DNA of 64,000 nucleotides from Lysinibacillus sphaericus (GTDB lineage: Bacteria > Bacillota > Bacilli > Bacillales_A > Planococcaceae). The stretch's first letter is position 1. Each line of letters begins with the position of its first letter. Below are positions 58,301 to 64,000 of the stretch, one piece after another. A program made the position numbers and the translations under genes. The stretch lies in the NCBI RefSeq assembly GCF_002982115.1, contig NZ_CP019980.1, forward strand, positions 3,170,001 to 3,234,000, in the 5' to 3' direction. The notes under the pieces are model-generated. The model made no database searches, was not told the DNA's origin, and saw only the letters and a list, made by a program, of their open reading frames with translations.

Positions 58301-58467
58301 TCGTTCGTTTTAAGTAGATGATTTATACTTTCGCACATTCTATTTATATCAATTTGTGAATGAAAAGTTAGTAAAAAAGATAAATTAGAGACACTTGTAT
58401 TTGAATATCTCTTTTCTGTAATCCAAATTCTTTTTTGTGCATTAGTTAACGGAAAATTTTTTTCCAT
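46360..58467 (-). CDS. Nonribosomal peptide synthetase, three modules with epimerase
   Basis: This 4035-residue NRPS has the order C (HHIIADG ~134), A (~445-940), T (~990), C (~1177), A (~1490-1985), T (GGDSIKS ~2032), E (HHLIVDG ~2215), C (HHILLDG ~2692), A (~3010-3490), T (~3540), C (~3723, to the C-terminus). By eye the codes are DGFFLGVVFK twice (Ile; one residue from the BacA Ile code) and DVSALGSVTK (unassigned). The E domain predicts a D-configured second residue. A full C domain at the very N-terminus is typical of starter modules that acylate the first residue. The C-terminal C domain should pass the chain to the next NRPS, whose gene begins 22 bp downstream. Confidence 0.93.
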   Translation of the reverse strand: MEKNFPLTNAQKRIWITEKRYSNTSVSNLSFLLTFHSQIDINRMCESINHLLKTNDVLRMKIIETDDGEPRQVCMPYEEKKIEIQNFYESPKKNFEDWIKEFTHRPFNLVDSELFFATLLKKGDNQYYLLCKAHHIIADGISMNLISNQILDYYNRLIDNTSNNLHKSINCLDHLLEEDSYINSTRFKKDREFWINELDDLGDFSEFKKYNYNKDDIEADRFSFVIPETLKSNIRLFCEENDKDLFSLFLTSLYILMSKYTSNNDIVIGTSFANRTKKIEKDALGMFASTVPIRLNYTFNESFIDCVQNISKKMKSILRHQKYPYNLLIDELRKNNPDIQKLFSVVVEYQPIRLNKYENLQYSGDSLGTGHEINDIVIHIKDNLDTGKITINIDYKRSLFSRDEIEGLFKRLMNILTNGIEELLIPVSKLNIITEKEKQQLLSEFNNTDLAYPFEKTIHEIFEEQAQRAPEQVAVVYEQDKLTYKELNQRANQLARYLREKGVKEESIVGIMMDRSLEMMISILGVLKAGGAYLPIDKTYPKDRVDFMLQDTKTQWVLCQKDVENTLRENNVSIITLDDSEIYKQETSNPNYNITGKTLAYIIYTSGTTGKPKGILTTHLNVIRIAKENLYLDINENDCILQLSNVVFDGSIFDIFGSLLNGSKLVLPSTELTVNEISKIIEDEKVSICFITTALFNTFIENQRSLKALSKMKQILFGGETASLAHVKKGVEELGAERITHVYGPTEGTVFATYYPLIDWDHGSVLPIGRPVAKTAAYILTHSSNQLTPIGVAGELYISGAGVARGYLNQPEMTAEKFLPDPFNPGERMYKTGDLAKWLPDGNIEYLGRIDNQVKIRGYRIELGEVESRLSGISQIKEAVVTAPKDAMGTRYLCAYVVSDKKLHVAELKVELGQVLPSYMIPTRFIQLEKLPLTTNGKVDRKNLPEPTETIDDETNYMAPRTDIEKQLVEIWSDVLQIRKIGILDNFFEVGGHSLKATILTSRISKNLHVSITLQEIFENPTIKSISQIIEKKVKEHYMPILPVKEQDYYAASSAQKRLLIINQLESIGVTYNMPGAFILEGNLDLEQLHEAFKKLIIRHESLRTSFSWLDGEPIQEIHQSAELDLQYNKCAEIEISEKIKQFIKPFDLSIAPLLRVEVWNIGLDKHMLLFDMHHIISDGISINILTKELKEFYEGNELPALATQYKDYTAWQNEQYQTDKLKQQETYWLDKFDGEIPILELPTDYQRPPVQTFKGSSISFNIDSELTEGLKNLAHRTNSTLYTTLLAAYSILLAKYTGQEDIIIGTPVSGRTHADAKDIMGMFVNTVAIRTYPRGEKTFLQLVEEVKRDTLEALENQDYPYDVLVEKLELKRDLSRNPLFDTMFTVQNVERVDLIRLGEIEGIPYPFDNMTAKFDLTFTIEEKDNQLILNIEYAKDLFNPETIKQVSNHYVQLLNKVIDEHSVSISQLNIITEKEKQQLLSEFNNTDLAYPFEKTIHEIFEEQAQRAPEQVAVVYEQDKLTYKELNQRANQLARYLREKGVKEESIVGIMMDRSLEMMISILGVLKAGGAYLPIDKTYPKDRVDFMLQDTNTQWVLCQKDVENTLRENNVSIITLDDSEIYKQETSNPNYNITGKTLAYIIYTSGTTGKPKGILTTHLNVIRIAKENLYLDINENDCILQLSNVVFDGSIFDIFGSLLNGSKLVLPSTELTVNEISKIIEDEKVSICFITTALFNTFIENQRSLKALSKMKQILFGGETASLAHVKKGVEELGAERITHVYGPTEGTVFATYYPLIDWDHGSVLPIGRPVAKTAAYILTHSSNQLTPIGVAGELYISGAGVARGYLNQPEMTAEKFLPDPFNPGERMYKTGDLAKWLPDGNIEYLGRIDNQVKIRGYRIELGEVESRLSGISQIKEAVVTAPKDAMGTRYLCAYVVSDKKLHVAELKVELGQVLPSYMIPTRFIQLEKLPLTTNGKVDRNNLPEPTETIDDETNYMAPRTDIEKQLVEIWSDVLHVNKIGIHDNFFNIGGDSIKSIQISSKLNEIGLKISLKDIFNNPTIEKLALNIKANQQIIKQDEVSGDVFLSPIQSWFFNNKFTNPHHFNQSILLYSNKGYNTANLIKAFEEVIKHHDALRIIVNKEENKTSLFNRKISEGKLFNFYEYYSSNNDVIDTIKKNASQIQSSIDLENGPLINLCIFKTHAGDFLLIVIHHLIVDGVSWRIILEDLFSAYDSLSNHLEISFPDKTSSFQEWTKRLKDYANNNFSDEISYWTEISSNSKSLENFPFGTNKQNSIRKHNQRYSIQVSEKNTELLLKKVNKFFKTTLNEILLAILSKSIYEVWKQERILINIEGHGREEISSDLNIQRTVGWFTSIFPIILNGNTTNMLHHITLTKEQLRNIPKKGFNYGIIKYLKDKKSNLNCNPKISFNYLGDFSNLNNELKNKWENIDVSISDIFKGYDLSQDSLNLYTLDITSLIIEGKLNINFEYDKAVLSKKEVKDLINIYNDNLLYVINYCTNQYQIEENDFYYDKLTREDLEEVKNKYKHISALENIYPLTPMQKGMLFHYLYNKDSLSYLEQHTFEINSDINIRILQESFNLIFNKHQIFRTSFIETKDNIHLQVVLKNRPIYLKFEDITHLDKNSQNSFIQYKLTENNNYKFDLFEDALLKISLFKKEQAKYLLVFSFHHILLDGWSLPIFFKELSNNYFALLNNKQITNSVVPYSSFIEWLDEKDHNRTENYWENYLVNYSNAENLTNKYGMLDNNQYLSEEKEISLAWKQSSILKNLAKSMNVTLSSLFHTAWSVLLSKFLLNDDVMFGTVVSGRSSEIKQVGEIIGLLINTVPVRTKLDKNSSFIEQVKRHHSEAIDKSEHDYYPLYDLQSKILNNNVKIDHVLIFENYPLNNSKTNVENSFDFIYKGGQEQTNYNLNIIVIPEDEIKVKFSYNCFVFNTSFIETIMNAFVQILIQIGNDPTLLIKEIEIIGNNEREVILKNFNKPILKTNSNETILDLFAKQILIGPNNIAISYKTESISYKELDEMSTRIASLLISEGAKKGSKIALSMEKTPYLISGILAILKIGAIYIPIDPKNPIIRKQSILKDSHAEFYLTSQKYYDNSLFINKIKTVILDINDFNAEKGLQFNNISPSDVAYILYTSGTTGTPKGVIVEHGNLLNLINNQINLFQITKKDKVLQFCSIGFDVSISEIFMTLSAGATLVLEETEVLMENSRIIDKINNEKISILAIPSSSLSHLEPTILPSLRLILAGGDMCTSKLIRDWKTDYTNLINSYGPTETTVTATLSNCEYDIVNPHVGKPLSNVNVYILNQDKQLLPIGIPGELYISGAGVARGYLNQPEMTAEKFLPDPFNPGERMYKTGDLAKWLPDGNIEYLGRIDNQVKIRGYRIELDEIESRLTRISQIKEAVVTAPKDAMGTRYLCAYVVSDKKLHVAELKVELGQVLPSYMIPTRFIQLEKLPLTTNGKVDRKNLPEPTETIDDETNYMAPRTDIEKQLVEIWSDVLQIRKIGILDNFFEVGGHSLKATILTSRISKNLHVSITLQEIFENPTIKSISQIIEKKVKEHYMPILPVKEQDYYAASSAQKRLLIINQLESTSVTYNMPGAFILEGNLDLEQLHEAFKKLIIRHESLRTSFSWLDGEPIQEIHQSAELDLQYNKCAEIEISEKIKQFIKPFDLSIAPLLRVEVWNIGLDKHMLLFDMHHIISDGISINILTKELKEFYEGNELPALAIQYKDYTAWQNEQYQTDKLKQQETYWLDKFDGEIPILELPTDYQRPPVQTFKGSSISFNIDSELTEGLKNLAHRTNSTLYTTLLAAYSILLAKYTGQEDIIIGTPVSGRTHADVKDIMGMFVNTVAIRTYPRGEKTFLQLVEEVKRDTLEALENQDYPYDVLVEKLELKRDLSRNPLFDTMFVFQNVEIEEIRILGEMKVDNYKLDNKTSKFDLSLIIKPFDNYLECILEYNDSLFSHKTINKLSNLFEMLITQIHVESTSSIIDIDLDTEEEINNNSNFNNIFSEIEF
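46685..47760. repeat. Near-identical condensation-domain block, copy before the subunit break
   Basis: One of the four C-domain copies. Its 5'-most part (gene sense) ends in the same HADVKD variant as the copy at 39600-40710. Confidence 0.8.
52427..54061. repeat. Duplicated Ile-type adenylation block, copy 2
   Basis: Matches 55544-57178 at a constant offset of 3117 bp with very few substitutions. It spans the A domain from the inter-domain linker through the A10 region. Confidence 0.88.
54310..55390. repeat. Near-identical condensation-domain block, copy between modules 1 and 2
   Basis: One of the four C-domain copies. It is most like the copy at 42755-43850 (both have HADAKD and the TVQNVERVD tail). 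Confidence 0.85.
55544..57178. repeat. Duplicated Ile-type adenylation block, copy 1
   Basis: Partner of 52427-54061. The specificity residues are identical in the two copies. Confidence 0.88.
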
Positions 58468-58527
58468 GAAGCAATAACAACCTTTCTATAAATATATTTA
58501 GTTTTTAAATTTTAAGGAACATATGAG

Positions 58528-59226
58528 TCAATCACTTAGGATTAAATTAATTAAATTAATTAAATTTTCCTTATCTATATTTAAATAGAAATGATTTCCT
58601 TGCATTTTAAAAACATTATATTCTTTGTCTATGTATTGTTTCCATTCTTGCATTTCCTCAAATATGTTTTCTTCCTTTCCAAAAAAACCACTTGTATTAC
58701 ACATTACCCCATCACTCCTTACAGTATGGTTAGTAATTAAATACTCTTCTAAAATACGAAAATCATTTCTTATAATAGGTAAATAAATATCAATTAACTC
58801 TTTATTTTTAAAAAATTCTTTTTGGGTTCCACCCATTTTCTCTAACTTTAGTAAAAATTGTTCTTTAGTTAATGAAGAATAATTGATGTGGGAAAGATGC
58901 GGAGGGACTCTACTAGATATAAAAAGATGTTTAGGAATAACATTGTCAGTTTTTAATTTTAGAGTTAATTCATAAGCTATATGAGCACCCATACTATGGC
59001 CAAATAAAGCAAAATTTTCATTATTTTCAATATGTTTTATTACAATATTGTATAAATCCTCTATACATGACTCGAAATTTTCATACAATGGTTCAATAAA
59101 GCGCTTCCCTCTACCTGCATATTCCAATGGAATCACATTAATATAGGGGGCTACGAAATCTACCCAGTCCCTATACACCGCTGCAGAACCACCTGCAAAA
59201 GGTAAACAAATCAAATTAATATTCAT
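58528..59226 (-). CDS. Type II thioesterase of the NRPS operon
   Basis: This 232-residue alpha/beta-hydrolase edits NRPS lines by removing wrong or stalled acyl groups from carrier domains. It starts with the typical LICLPFAGGSAAVYRDW, has the catalytic serine in GHSMG near residue 76, and ends with the GNHFYL histidine motif. It is the first gene of the operon; GAGGT lies about nine bases before the ATG. The next gene, the first NRPS, follows after 60 bp. No phosphopantetheinyl transferase, MbtH or exporter gene accompanies it in the window. Confidence 0.93.
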   Translation of the reverse strand: MNINLICLPFAGGSAAVYRDWVDFVAPYINVIPLEYAGRGKRFIEPLYENFESCIEDLYNIVIKHIENNENFALFGHSMGAHIAYELTLKLKTDNVIPKHLFISSRVPPHLSHINYSSLTKEQFLLKLEKMGGTQKEFFKNKELIDIYLPIIRNDFRILEEYLITNHTVRSDGVMCNTSGFFGKEENIFEEMQEWKQYIDKEYNVFKMQGNHFYLNIDKENLINLINLILSD

Positions 59227-59878
59227 ATCAATATACCTCGCTACCTAATTCATAACCTATAGAATAAATCTCAATATTGATTTCCAAATATGCAATTAAC
59301 TAAATACTAATAAAAAATCCCATATGTACATTAAATAATAGTTAAATTTTATACCATATAATTCATTTTATTGAATATAATTCATTTTATTGCATATAAT
59401 TCATTTTATTGCATATAATTCATTTTATTGCATATAAATAAAGAATAACATAATATTTTATTATTTGTAAACCTAAGTGATTTTTTAAAAAATATAAACC
59501 TTTTTTGTTATTATATTGTATTTGAAGTAGCGAAATAATTATACTAGAATAACAATAATATTTTCTATACATATTCTTAAATGATATACTGTCTAATAAT
59601 TTTCAAGCCATCGGATATTCTGCGTGAATATCCCATCTTTCTGTGACATTTTACACTTCAACGTCCCCATTCATTCCCCTTACTACTGAGTAATTTTTTC
59701 TTGAAATTCTGTGTTTCTTCATAGATAAAACTGTGTGCCAATGATTAGTCTACACCTCTCGTTAACTCTCAAGCCTATCACTGAGGAGTTTGCAATGTGT
59801 TTAGATATTTCCTCTGTTCATAAATTAGCCTCCTCCTCTCTTAGATTCTTTAACACTATATAAACGTCGAAATAAATA
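59227..59878. other. AT-rich region upstream of the NRPS operon
   Basis: Contains the 19-bp tandem repeats (59355-59430) and presumably the operon promoter. From 59600 to 59878 the base composition changes and the DNA looks like decayed mobile-element sequence, without a credible gene. Confidence 0.5.
59355..59430. repeat. Four 19-bp tandem repeats upstream of the NRPS operon
   Basis: The unit CATATAATTCATTTTATTG occurs four times head to tail (the second starts with A). A partial fifth follows at 59431. They end 129 bp before the type II thioesterase start. Confidence 0.88.
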
Positions 59879-60116
59879 TGTACAAAAATGCTTGTTTAAC
59901 TAAGTACATTTTTGATTTCTTTTGTATATTACAACTTTACAGGGAAAGGCGAGCATGATAGCCTTGATAGGTTAGCCAGCCCTTGATATGGCTAGGTTCT
60001 AGGCTATCGAATCGTGCGAGTAGAAGCTCCGTGTCAAGTTGTAATTATTCGCGCACTTGTATAGAAAAGTAGTTAATCAGCGAAAGTGTACATGCTTAGA
60101 CTAGCAAAAATGTACA
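59879..60116. mobile_element. Small non-autonomous element with IS21-like ends and a long hairpin
   Basis: The ends (59879-59914 and 60086-60116) both carry GTACA...TTTTTG-type sequences in opposite orientation, which resemble the terminal repeats of IS21-family elements. Between them, 59928-60045 is a long imperfect hairpin bounded by ATTACAACTT and AAGTTGTAAT, with inner pairs GATAGCCT/AGGCTATC and TTAGCCA/TGGCTA. No coding capacity is seen. Confidence 0.45.
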
Positions 60117-60947
60117 TTGTTATTTTGACATTTACAAACACTACGAACAACCTTGCCATGATCTAAACATTTATCATATGTTTCGTGCTACAATTTTTAT
60201 ACACTATCCATAATGGGAAATTGAGCAACATATAAAAAGTATTAAGTTCTAAATAACTGAACGTTGAACTACTTCTCCCATAAAGATAAATAAAAAAGCA
60301 TCTTCGAATAAAATTGCATATAGATACCTAAATTTCTATTAGTAGGTGTTTTTTATAGGGGGATAAGAGTGAGTTATCTCTAAGAAGTAAATGAAACCCC
60401 TCTTAGCATGGGGGACCCAATATTAACTAAATTAAATATTCGCCATAAAACACGGCTGCGATAGCAAAAAAAAAAAAAAAAAAATGTAAAATAAATCCAT
60501 TCAAAACGATGTATTTGCAAACAATATTGCTTTAATAAATGTCCTTAAAACGATAATAAACATACGAAATTAGCCTAGGAAAACTGGTATTTAAAGCAGC
60601 AAATTGAGGTTCTAAAATTGTTCGCAGAATTGGAGAGGAAGCGGTTGGAGAAGTAGCTGTACAATTAGTTGCTTAACTGAAAGACATGACGTCTCTAAAG
60701 GACATCTGATTGGTTGACAAGAAACTTTATCTGTTGTTGCCTCTATTCAACGATGGTAGATAGATCGTGCAATCTCTAAGTTTCTACAACAGTGCGGTTC
60801 CTTCAAAATTATGATTGAATAAATACCTATGGGTAGCGTAAGGTTCATTAGCTGTAGCCAAATTATGGGCCGACAATGTTGCGAATACGTCTCTCTGGGC
60901 TGCAGACGTTAGCCCAAATGCATCATTTGCCCGAAAGGTGTACTTTG
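60117..60947. other. Gene-free region with remnants
   Basis: About 830 bp without a credible gene. It contains a weak hairpin with a T-run at 60325-60353, a riboswitch-like fragment at 60369-60420 and a 19-A homopolymer at 60466-60484. Minus-strand open frames here are opposite the IS remnant and are not convincing. Confidence 0.45.
60369..60420 (+). ncRNA. Possible truncated ydaO-type (c-di-AMP) riboswitch fragment
   Basis: TTAGCATGGGGGACCCAAT resembles the conserved AGCGGGGGACCCAAT core of the B. subtilis ydaO leader as I recall it. The later GGGGTGAAT half and any downstream gene are missing, so it would be a non-functional remnant. Confidence 0.2.
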
Positions 60948-61235
60948 CACAATGACCAAGGCGCAGTGTATACATCTTATTACTATCAACAAGCTGTAAA
61001 AAAAAGACATTACCATGAGCATATCCCGTAAAGGATTACCCGTTGATAATGTCTCAATCGAATCGTTTCATTCTGTCTTAAAGTCTGAAACGTTCTACTT
61101 AGACAATTTACAAAAAACTACGACTGTCATCGTAGAACAAACCATCAAAGACTATATAAATTAATATAACTATAACCGAATCTAATTGAAACAAAGCCAG
61201 TTCAATACCTCCAACTAGTTGGAGAATGCTTTTTG
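60948..61235 (+). pseudogene. Decayed IS3-family transposase (OrfB 3' part)
   Basis: The reading HNDQGAVYTSYYYQQ followed, after a frameshift, by ITMSISRKGLPVDNVSIESFHSVLKSE matches the C-terminal third of IS3-type transposases (HSDQG...SRKGxxxDNxxxESF). The catalytic glutamate motif survives, but in-frame stops interrupt the YIxxYNxxRI end. It is a relic and inactive. Confidence 0.75.
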
Positions 61236-61331
61236 ATTACTGTCTTATATATCCATAATGAGTTCTTCAAAACCTTTATAATACTTTTTTGAAATATTTT
61301 CCAAAACCATTAAATTATCTAACCAGAAATA

Positions 61332-62486
61332 CTATGCATACGAGTGGAGGCCTGCAATAACTAAGTTCACGAAAACTTGATTAAAAACAATAATACCAAA
61401 TCCAATTATCGCCATCCACGCAGTCCTTTCACCTTCCCAATTTTTTGATATACGTAAATGCATTAATGCAGCATAGAATAAAAACGTTATGAGTGCCCAA
61501 ACCTCTTTAGGGTCCCATCCCCAATATCTTCCCCAAGCAATTTGCGCCCAAATCATTGCAAAAACTAATCCACCTAAAGAAAATAAAGGATAACCAATTA
61601 TAATTGCTCTATATGAAACCTCATCCATTAAATTTGGATTTACTCTGCTTGTCAATGGTTTTAATAAAGCACTAATGCTACTCCTAGCAACAATACGAAT
61701 GCACAGGTATAAAATCGTACCTACCAAAAAGGCCCAAACAATTGAGTTAAGTTTCACTGCATCTATAGTATTAGGGATTGTTATAATTCCCAAACCTAAA
61801 TCATTTTCATATACAACTAGAGGATGCATTTTATAAATAGCTTTATCTAGAACATTTTGCGCATTTGTATATTGAATAGTTACTTTTTCCATAAAAATAC
61901 CAAAAACAGTTGATGCTCCAATAAATCCTATAACAACAATAAGACAATACATTACAAATTCCAACGAGCGAGTATTAATTGTCTTTTTCTTTACATCTAA
62001 AACCCTTAGAAGGTAGATAAGGCTAGTTGCAAATGAGATAGATAATATCGCACTAGAAATTGCTACTGTAATTACATGTATAGTTAACCAATTACTTTGT
62101 AAAGAGGGTACTAATGGATTAACCTCATTTGAGAAAACACTTCCATATCCAATAATAATTAGCGCTATAGGAACAACAAATAAACCAACAACAATCTGTT
62201 TATATATATGATAAATTAAAATGAAGCTTCCAATAAGCATTATTCCGAAAAACGTGACAAATTCAAACATGTTACTTACTGGCGCGTGATTTACAGCAAT
62301 CCATCTCGTTATGAAGTACCCCAATTGAAGAATGAATGCAACGTATGTAAGTAGAATTCCTAGAAAACTAAATTTTCTTCCTTTAGATTTTACTGAAAGT
62401 CCAAGTGGTAAAATCGTTATTAATAGTATTAGGAAAGAAATAAAAAGTAAATTACTACTTAAAGTTAGTAAATCTTCTGTATTCAT
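61332..62486 (-). CDS. ccsB: Cytochrome c biogenesis protein CcsB/ResC family
   Basis: This 384-residue membrane protein has about eight to ten helices and handles heme in system II cytochrome c maturation. The tryptophan-rich WWD signature is present as AWGRYWGWDPKEVWAL near residue 318, followed by histidine H341 in ALMHLRIS; other likely heme histidines lie near the loops (WLTIHV at about 133). Its usual partner ResB/Ccs1 is not adjacent: a transposase relic lies downstream and a divergent permease upstream. It may be a second, orphan copy; the c-type cytochrome at 30.9 kb is a possible client. Confidence 0.9.
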   Translation of the reverse strand: MNTEDLLTLSSNLLFISFLILLITILPLGLSVKSKGRKFSFLGILLTYVAFILQLGYFITRWIAVNHAPVSNMFEFVTFFGIMLIGSFILIYHIYKQIVVGLFVVPIALIIIGYGSVFSNEVNPLVPSLQSNWLTIHVITVAISSAILSISFATSLIYLLRVLDVKKKTINTRSLEFVMYCLIVVIGFIGASTVFGIFMEKVTIQYTNAQNVLDKAIYKMHPLVVYENDLGLGIITIPNTIDAVKLNSIVWAFLVGTILYLCIRIVARSSISALLKPLTSRVNPNLMDEVSYRAIIIGYPLFSLGGLVFAMIWAQIAWGRYWGWDPKEVWALITFLFYAALMHLRISKNWEGERTAWMAIIGFGIIVFNQVFVNLVIAGLHSYA

Positions 62487-62930
62487 ATACTCACCTCAAA
62501 GTTTATTATAGTAGCGGAACTATCCTTAAATTTTTCCACACTTATATAATAATAACAAAGATATCACTAAATTGGTATATGAATCATCTTATTTTTGTAA
62601 GATGATAAAACATATCTATCCAATTAATATATACTAATCCCTAGCAAATAATAATATTCATATAATTTTTTTATCTTCTTAGAAAAACATTAAAATGTAT
62701 ATAACTAACTTAAAAATATACTTTCCAACTTTAACTGAATATAAACAATAACTATAGAAAATTATTGTTATTTTAAATTGAAGAATATTACTATTTATAT
62801 AATACATTACAGAAATGAGCTTTACTGTTTTTTCTTTTACTTTTATTCTTATTTAAAATTTTAACCAATCACCATCTAATTCTCCCTTCATATCCTATAG
62901 CATTAGGTCGAATTTTGAGGGGGAAACTAT
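62487..62930. other. AT-rich divergent intergenic region
   Basis: About 440 bp without a credible gene, between the divergent ccsB and permease genes. Promoters for both should lie here; no clear operator or hairpin stands out. GAGGGGG at 62917-62923 is the ribosome binding site of the permease. Confidence 0.5.
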
Positions 62931-64000
62931 ATGGGGATTGAACTTACTTCTCTCCATTGGATTTATGTTGTTTTTATTGTTTTAATTATTGGCTTTATGG
63001 TAAAACGTCGGGATACTACCCTCATTTGTATTCTTGGCATTTTCCTACTTGCGATTATCGCTACGGGTGATCTCACCTCGTCTATAAGTGGGGTTTTTAA
63101 CAGCTTTATTTACGCGATTACGGAGCTGTTATCGACCATTTTGATTATCTCCATTATTGTTGCAATGAGTCGTGTGTTAATAACTTCTGGTATTAATGAG
63201 GTCATGGTTGCACCATTTACAAAAATTATTAAAACACCGACACTCGCCTATTGGACGATTGGTATTTTAATGATGATTATTTCTTGGTTTTTCTGGCCCT
63301 CTCCTGCTGTAGCATTATTAGGAGCAGTGCTACTACCTGTAGCGATTCGAGCGGGTTTACCAGCGTTGGGCGTTGCCATGGCAATGAACTTATTTGGTCA
63401 CGGAATTGCTTTATCTAGTGATATTGTGATTCAAGGCGCTCCAAAGTTGACTGCAGATGCAGCAGGTATTCCAGTAGGGGATGTTGTTTCAGCCAGTATT
63501 CCGCTTGTTATGACGATGGGTCTTGTGACGACGATAGCTGCTTTTATCTTATTAAAACGTGATATGAAGCGAGGCACTCTTCAGTTAACAACTTCATCTG
63601 TAAAGAATGATGGTATAGAACAAGTGACAGATGAACATTTGCTTACCCGTGGACAAAAACGATTTTTTGCGATGCTTATTCCATTCACCTTTTTGCTCGA
63701 TGTTATTGCGATGTCGGTATTAAAACTGCAAGGCGGTGACGCTACTGCTCTAATTGGTGGGACAGCTGTCTTTATATTGTTTGTGCTCTGTCTTGTTGCA
63801 CATAAAAAACAAGGATTTGAGAAATCAACAGATTATTTAATTCAAGGATTCCAATTTGGATTTAAAGTATTTGGACCCGTTATCCCCATTGCAGCTTTCT
63901 TCTATCTTGGTGACTCCGGATTCACCAAAATTATCGGTGACTACCTCCCTTCCACTTCTCATGGCATTGTCAATGATCTTGGTGTCGGCTTAGCCGCCAT
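62931..64000 (+). CDS. Multi-span permease, partial at window end (ion transporter superfamily-like)
   Basis: The frame is open from the ATG at 62931 to the end of the window (356 codons) and is clearly truncated by it. It has about ten hydrophobic helices, with paired segments such as IISWFFWPSPAVALLGAVLLPVAIRAGLPALG and a repeated inverted-topology look. This recalls citrate/gluconate/dicarboxylate permeases of the ion transporter superfamily (GntP/DcuC/CitM-like). The substrate cannot be assigned by eye. GAGGGGG lies eight bases before the ATG. Confidence 0.7.
   Translation, partial: MGIELTSLHWIYVVFIVLIIGFMVKRRDTTLICILGIFLLAIIATGDLTSSISGVFNSFIYAITELLSTILIISIIVAMSRVLITSGINEVMVAPFTKIIKTPTLAYWTIGILMMIISWFFWPSPAVALLGAVLLPVAIRAGLPALGVAMAMNLFGHGIALSSDIVIQGAPKLTADAAGIPVGDVVSASIPLVMTMGLVTTIAAFILLKRDMKRGTLQLTTSSVKNDGIEQVTDEHLLTRGQKRFFAMLIPFTFLLDVIAMSVLKLQGGDATALIGGTAVFILFVLCLVAHKKQGFEKSTDYLIQGFQFGFKVFGPVIPIAAFFYLGDSGFTKIIGDYLPSTSHGIVNDLGVGLAA

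Noticed and set aside
36141..59226. NRPS as a hydroxamate siderophore cluster
   Set aside because: The Ser-Ser-Orn-like end is suggestive, but there is no ornithine N-monooxygenase, acetyl/formyl transferase, siderophore transporter or Fur box at the operon.
59355..59430. 19-bp repeats as a CRISPR array
   Set aside because: The units are directly adjacent with no spacers, and no cas gene is present.
60466..60484. Run of 19 A as a functional signal
   Set aside because: A simple homopolymer in decayed DNA; it could also be an unreliable read length. No terminator stem precedes it.
60784..60975. 63-residue minus-strand frame as a gene
   Set aside because: It lies opposite or next to the IS3 transposase relic, has no ribosome binding site and matches nothing I know.

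Overview
The window looks like a chromosomal segment of a low-GC, spore-forming Bacillales bacterium. A Lysinibacillus-type organism fits best: it has a GerA-type germination receptor operon, two large S-layer-homology (SLH) surface proteins, a MocR regulator paired with an EamA exporter, AT-rich codon use and strong AGGAGG ribosome binding sites. The species is an inference; no rRNA or other decisive marker is present.

Layout. 1-7.8 kb is a molybdenum-cofactor and formate dehydrogenase block: moaC on the plus strand; moaA, fdhD and an MpsC/DUF2294 gene on the minus strand; then a plus-strand operon of formate dehydrogenase, a DUF1641 protein and an Mrp/SalA ATPase. 7.8-10.5 kb holds small conserved or unknown genes and a CamS lipoprotein. 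10.6-14.8 kb is a four-gene spore germination receptor operon. 14.9-16.6 kb is a CoA-disulfide reductase/rhodanese gene behind a perfect CsoR/CstR-type palindrome. 16.9-25.3 kb encodes two giant SLH-anchored surface proteins with nearly identical C-termini and shared upstream palindromes. 25.6-30.5 kb has a TetR regulator, a metallo-beta-lactamase-fold hydrolase, the EamA/MocR divergent pair and a methyltransferase. 30.9-33.2 kb encodes two cytochrome bd-like (CydA-like) subunits, one with a fused c-type cytochrome domain. 33.3-35.2 kb is an IbrA/IbrB-like pair.

36.1-59.2 kb is the most remarkable part: a 23-kb minus-strand nonribosomal peptide synthetase (NRPS) operon. The order is type II thioesterase, a 4035-residue NRPS (C-A-T-C-A-T-E-C-A-T-C), a 3172-residue NRPS (half C-A-T-C-A-T-C-A-T-TE) and a DUF6875-like protein. 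Specificity codes read by hand give Ile, Ile (epimerised), an unassigned residue, Ser, Ser and an Orn-like residue, so the predicted product is a hexapeptide, possibly N-acylated. I do not recognise the product. Modules 1/2 and 4/5 are near-perfect duplicates, four C domains are almost identical, and the second protein begins with only the C-terminal half of a condensation domain.

59.2-61.3 kb is gene-free DNA with decayed mobile elements (IS21-like ends around a long hairpin, and a broken IS3-type transposase). It is followed by a cytochrome c biogenesis gene (CcsB/ResC) without its usual ResB partner. The last feature is a multi-span permease that runs off the end of the window.
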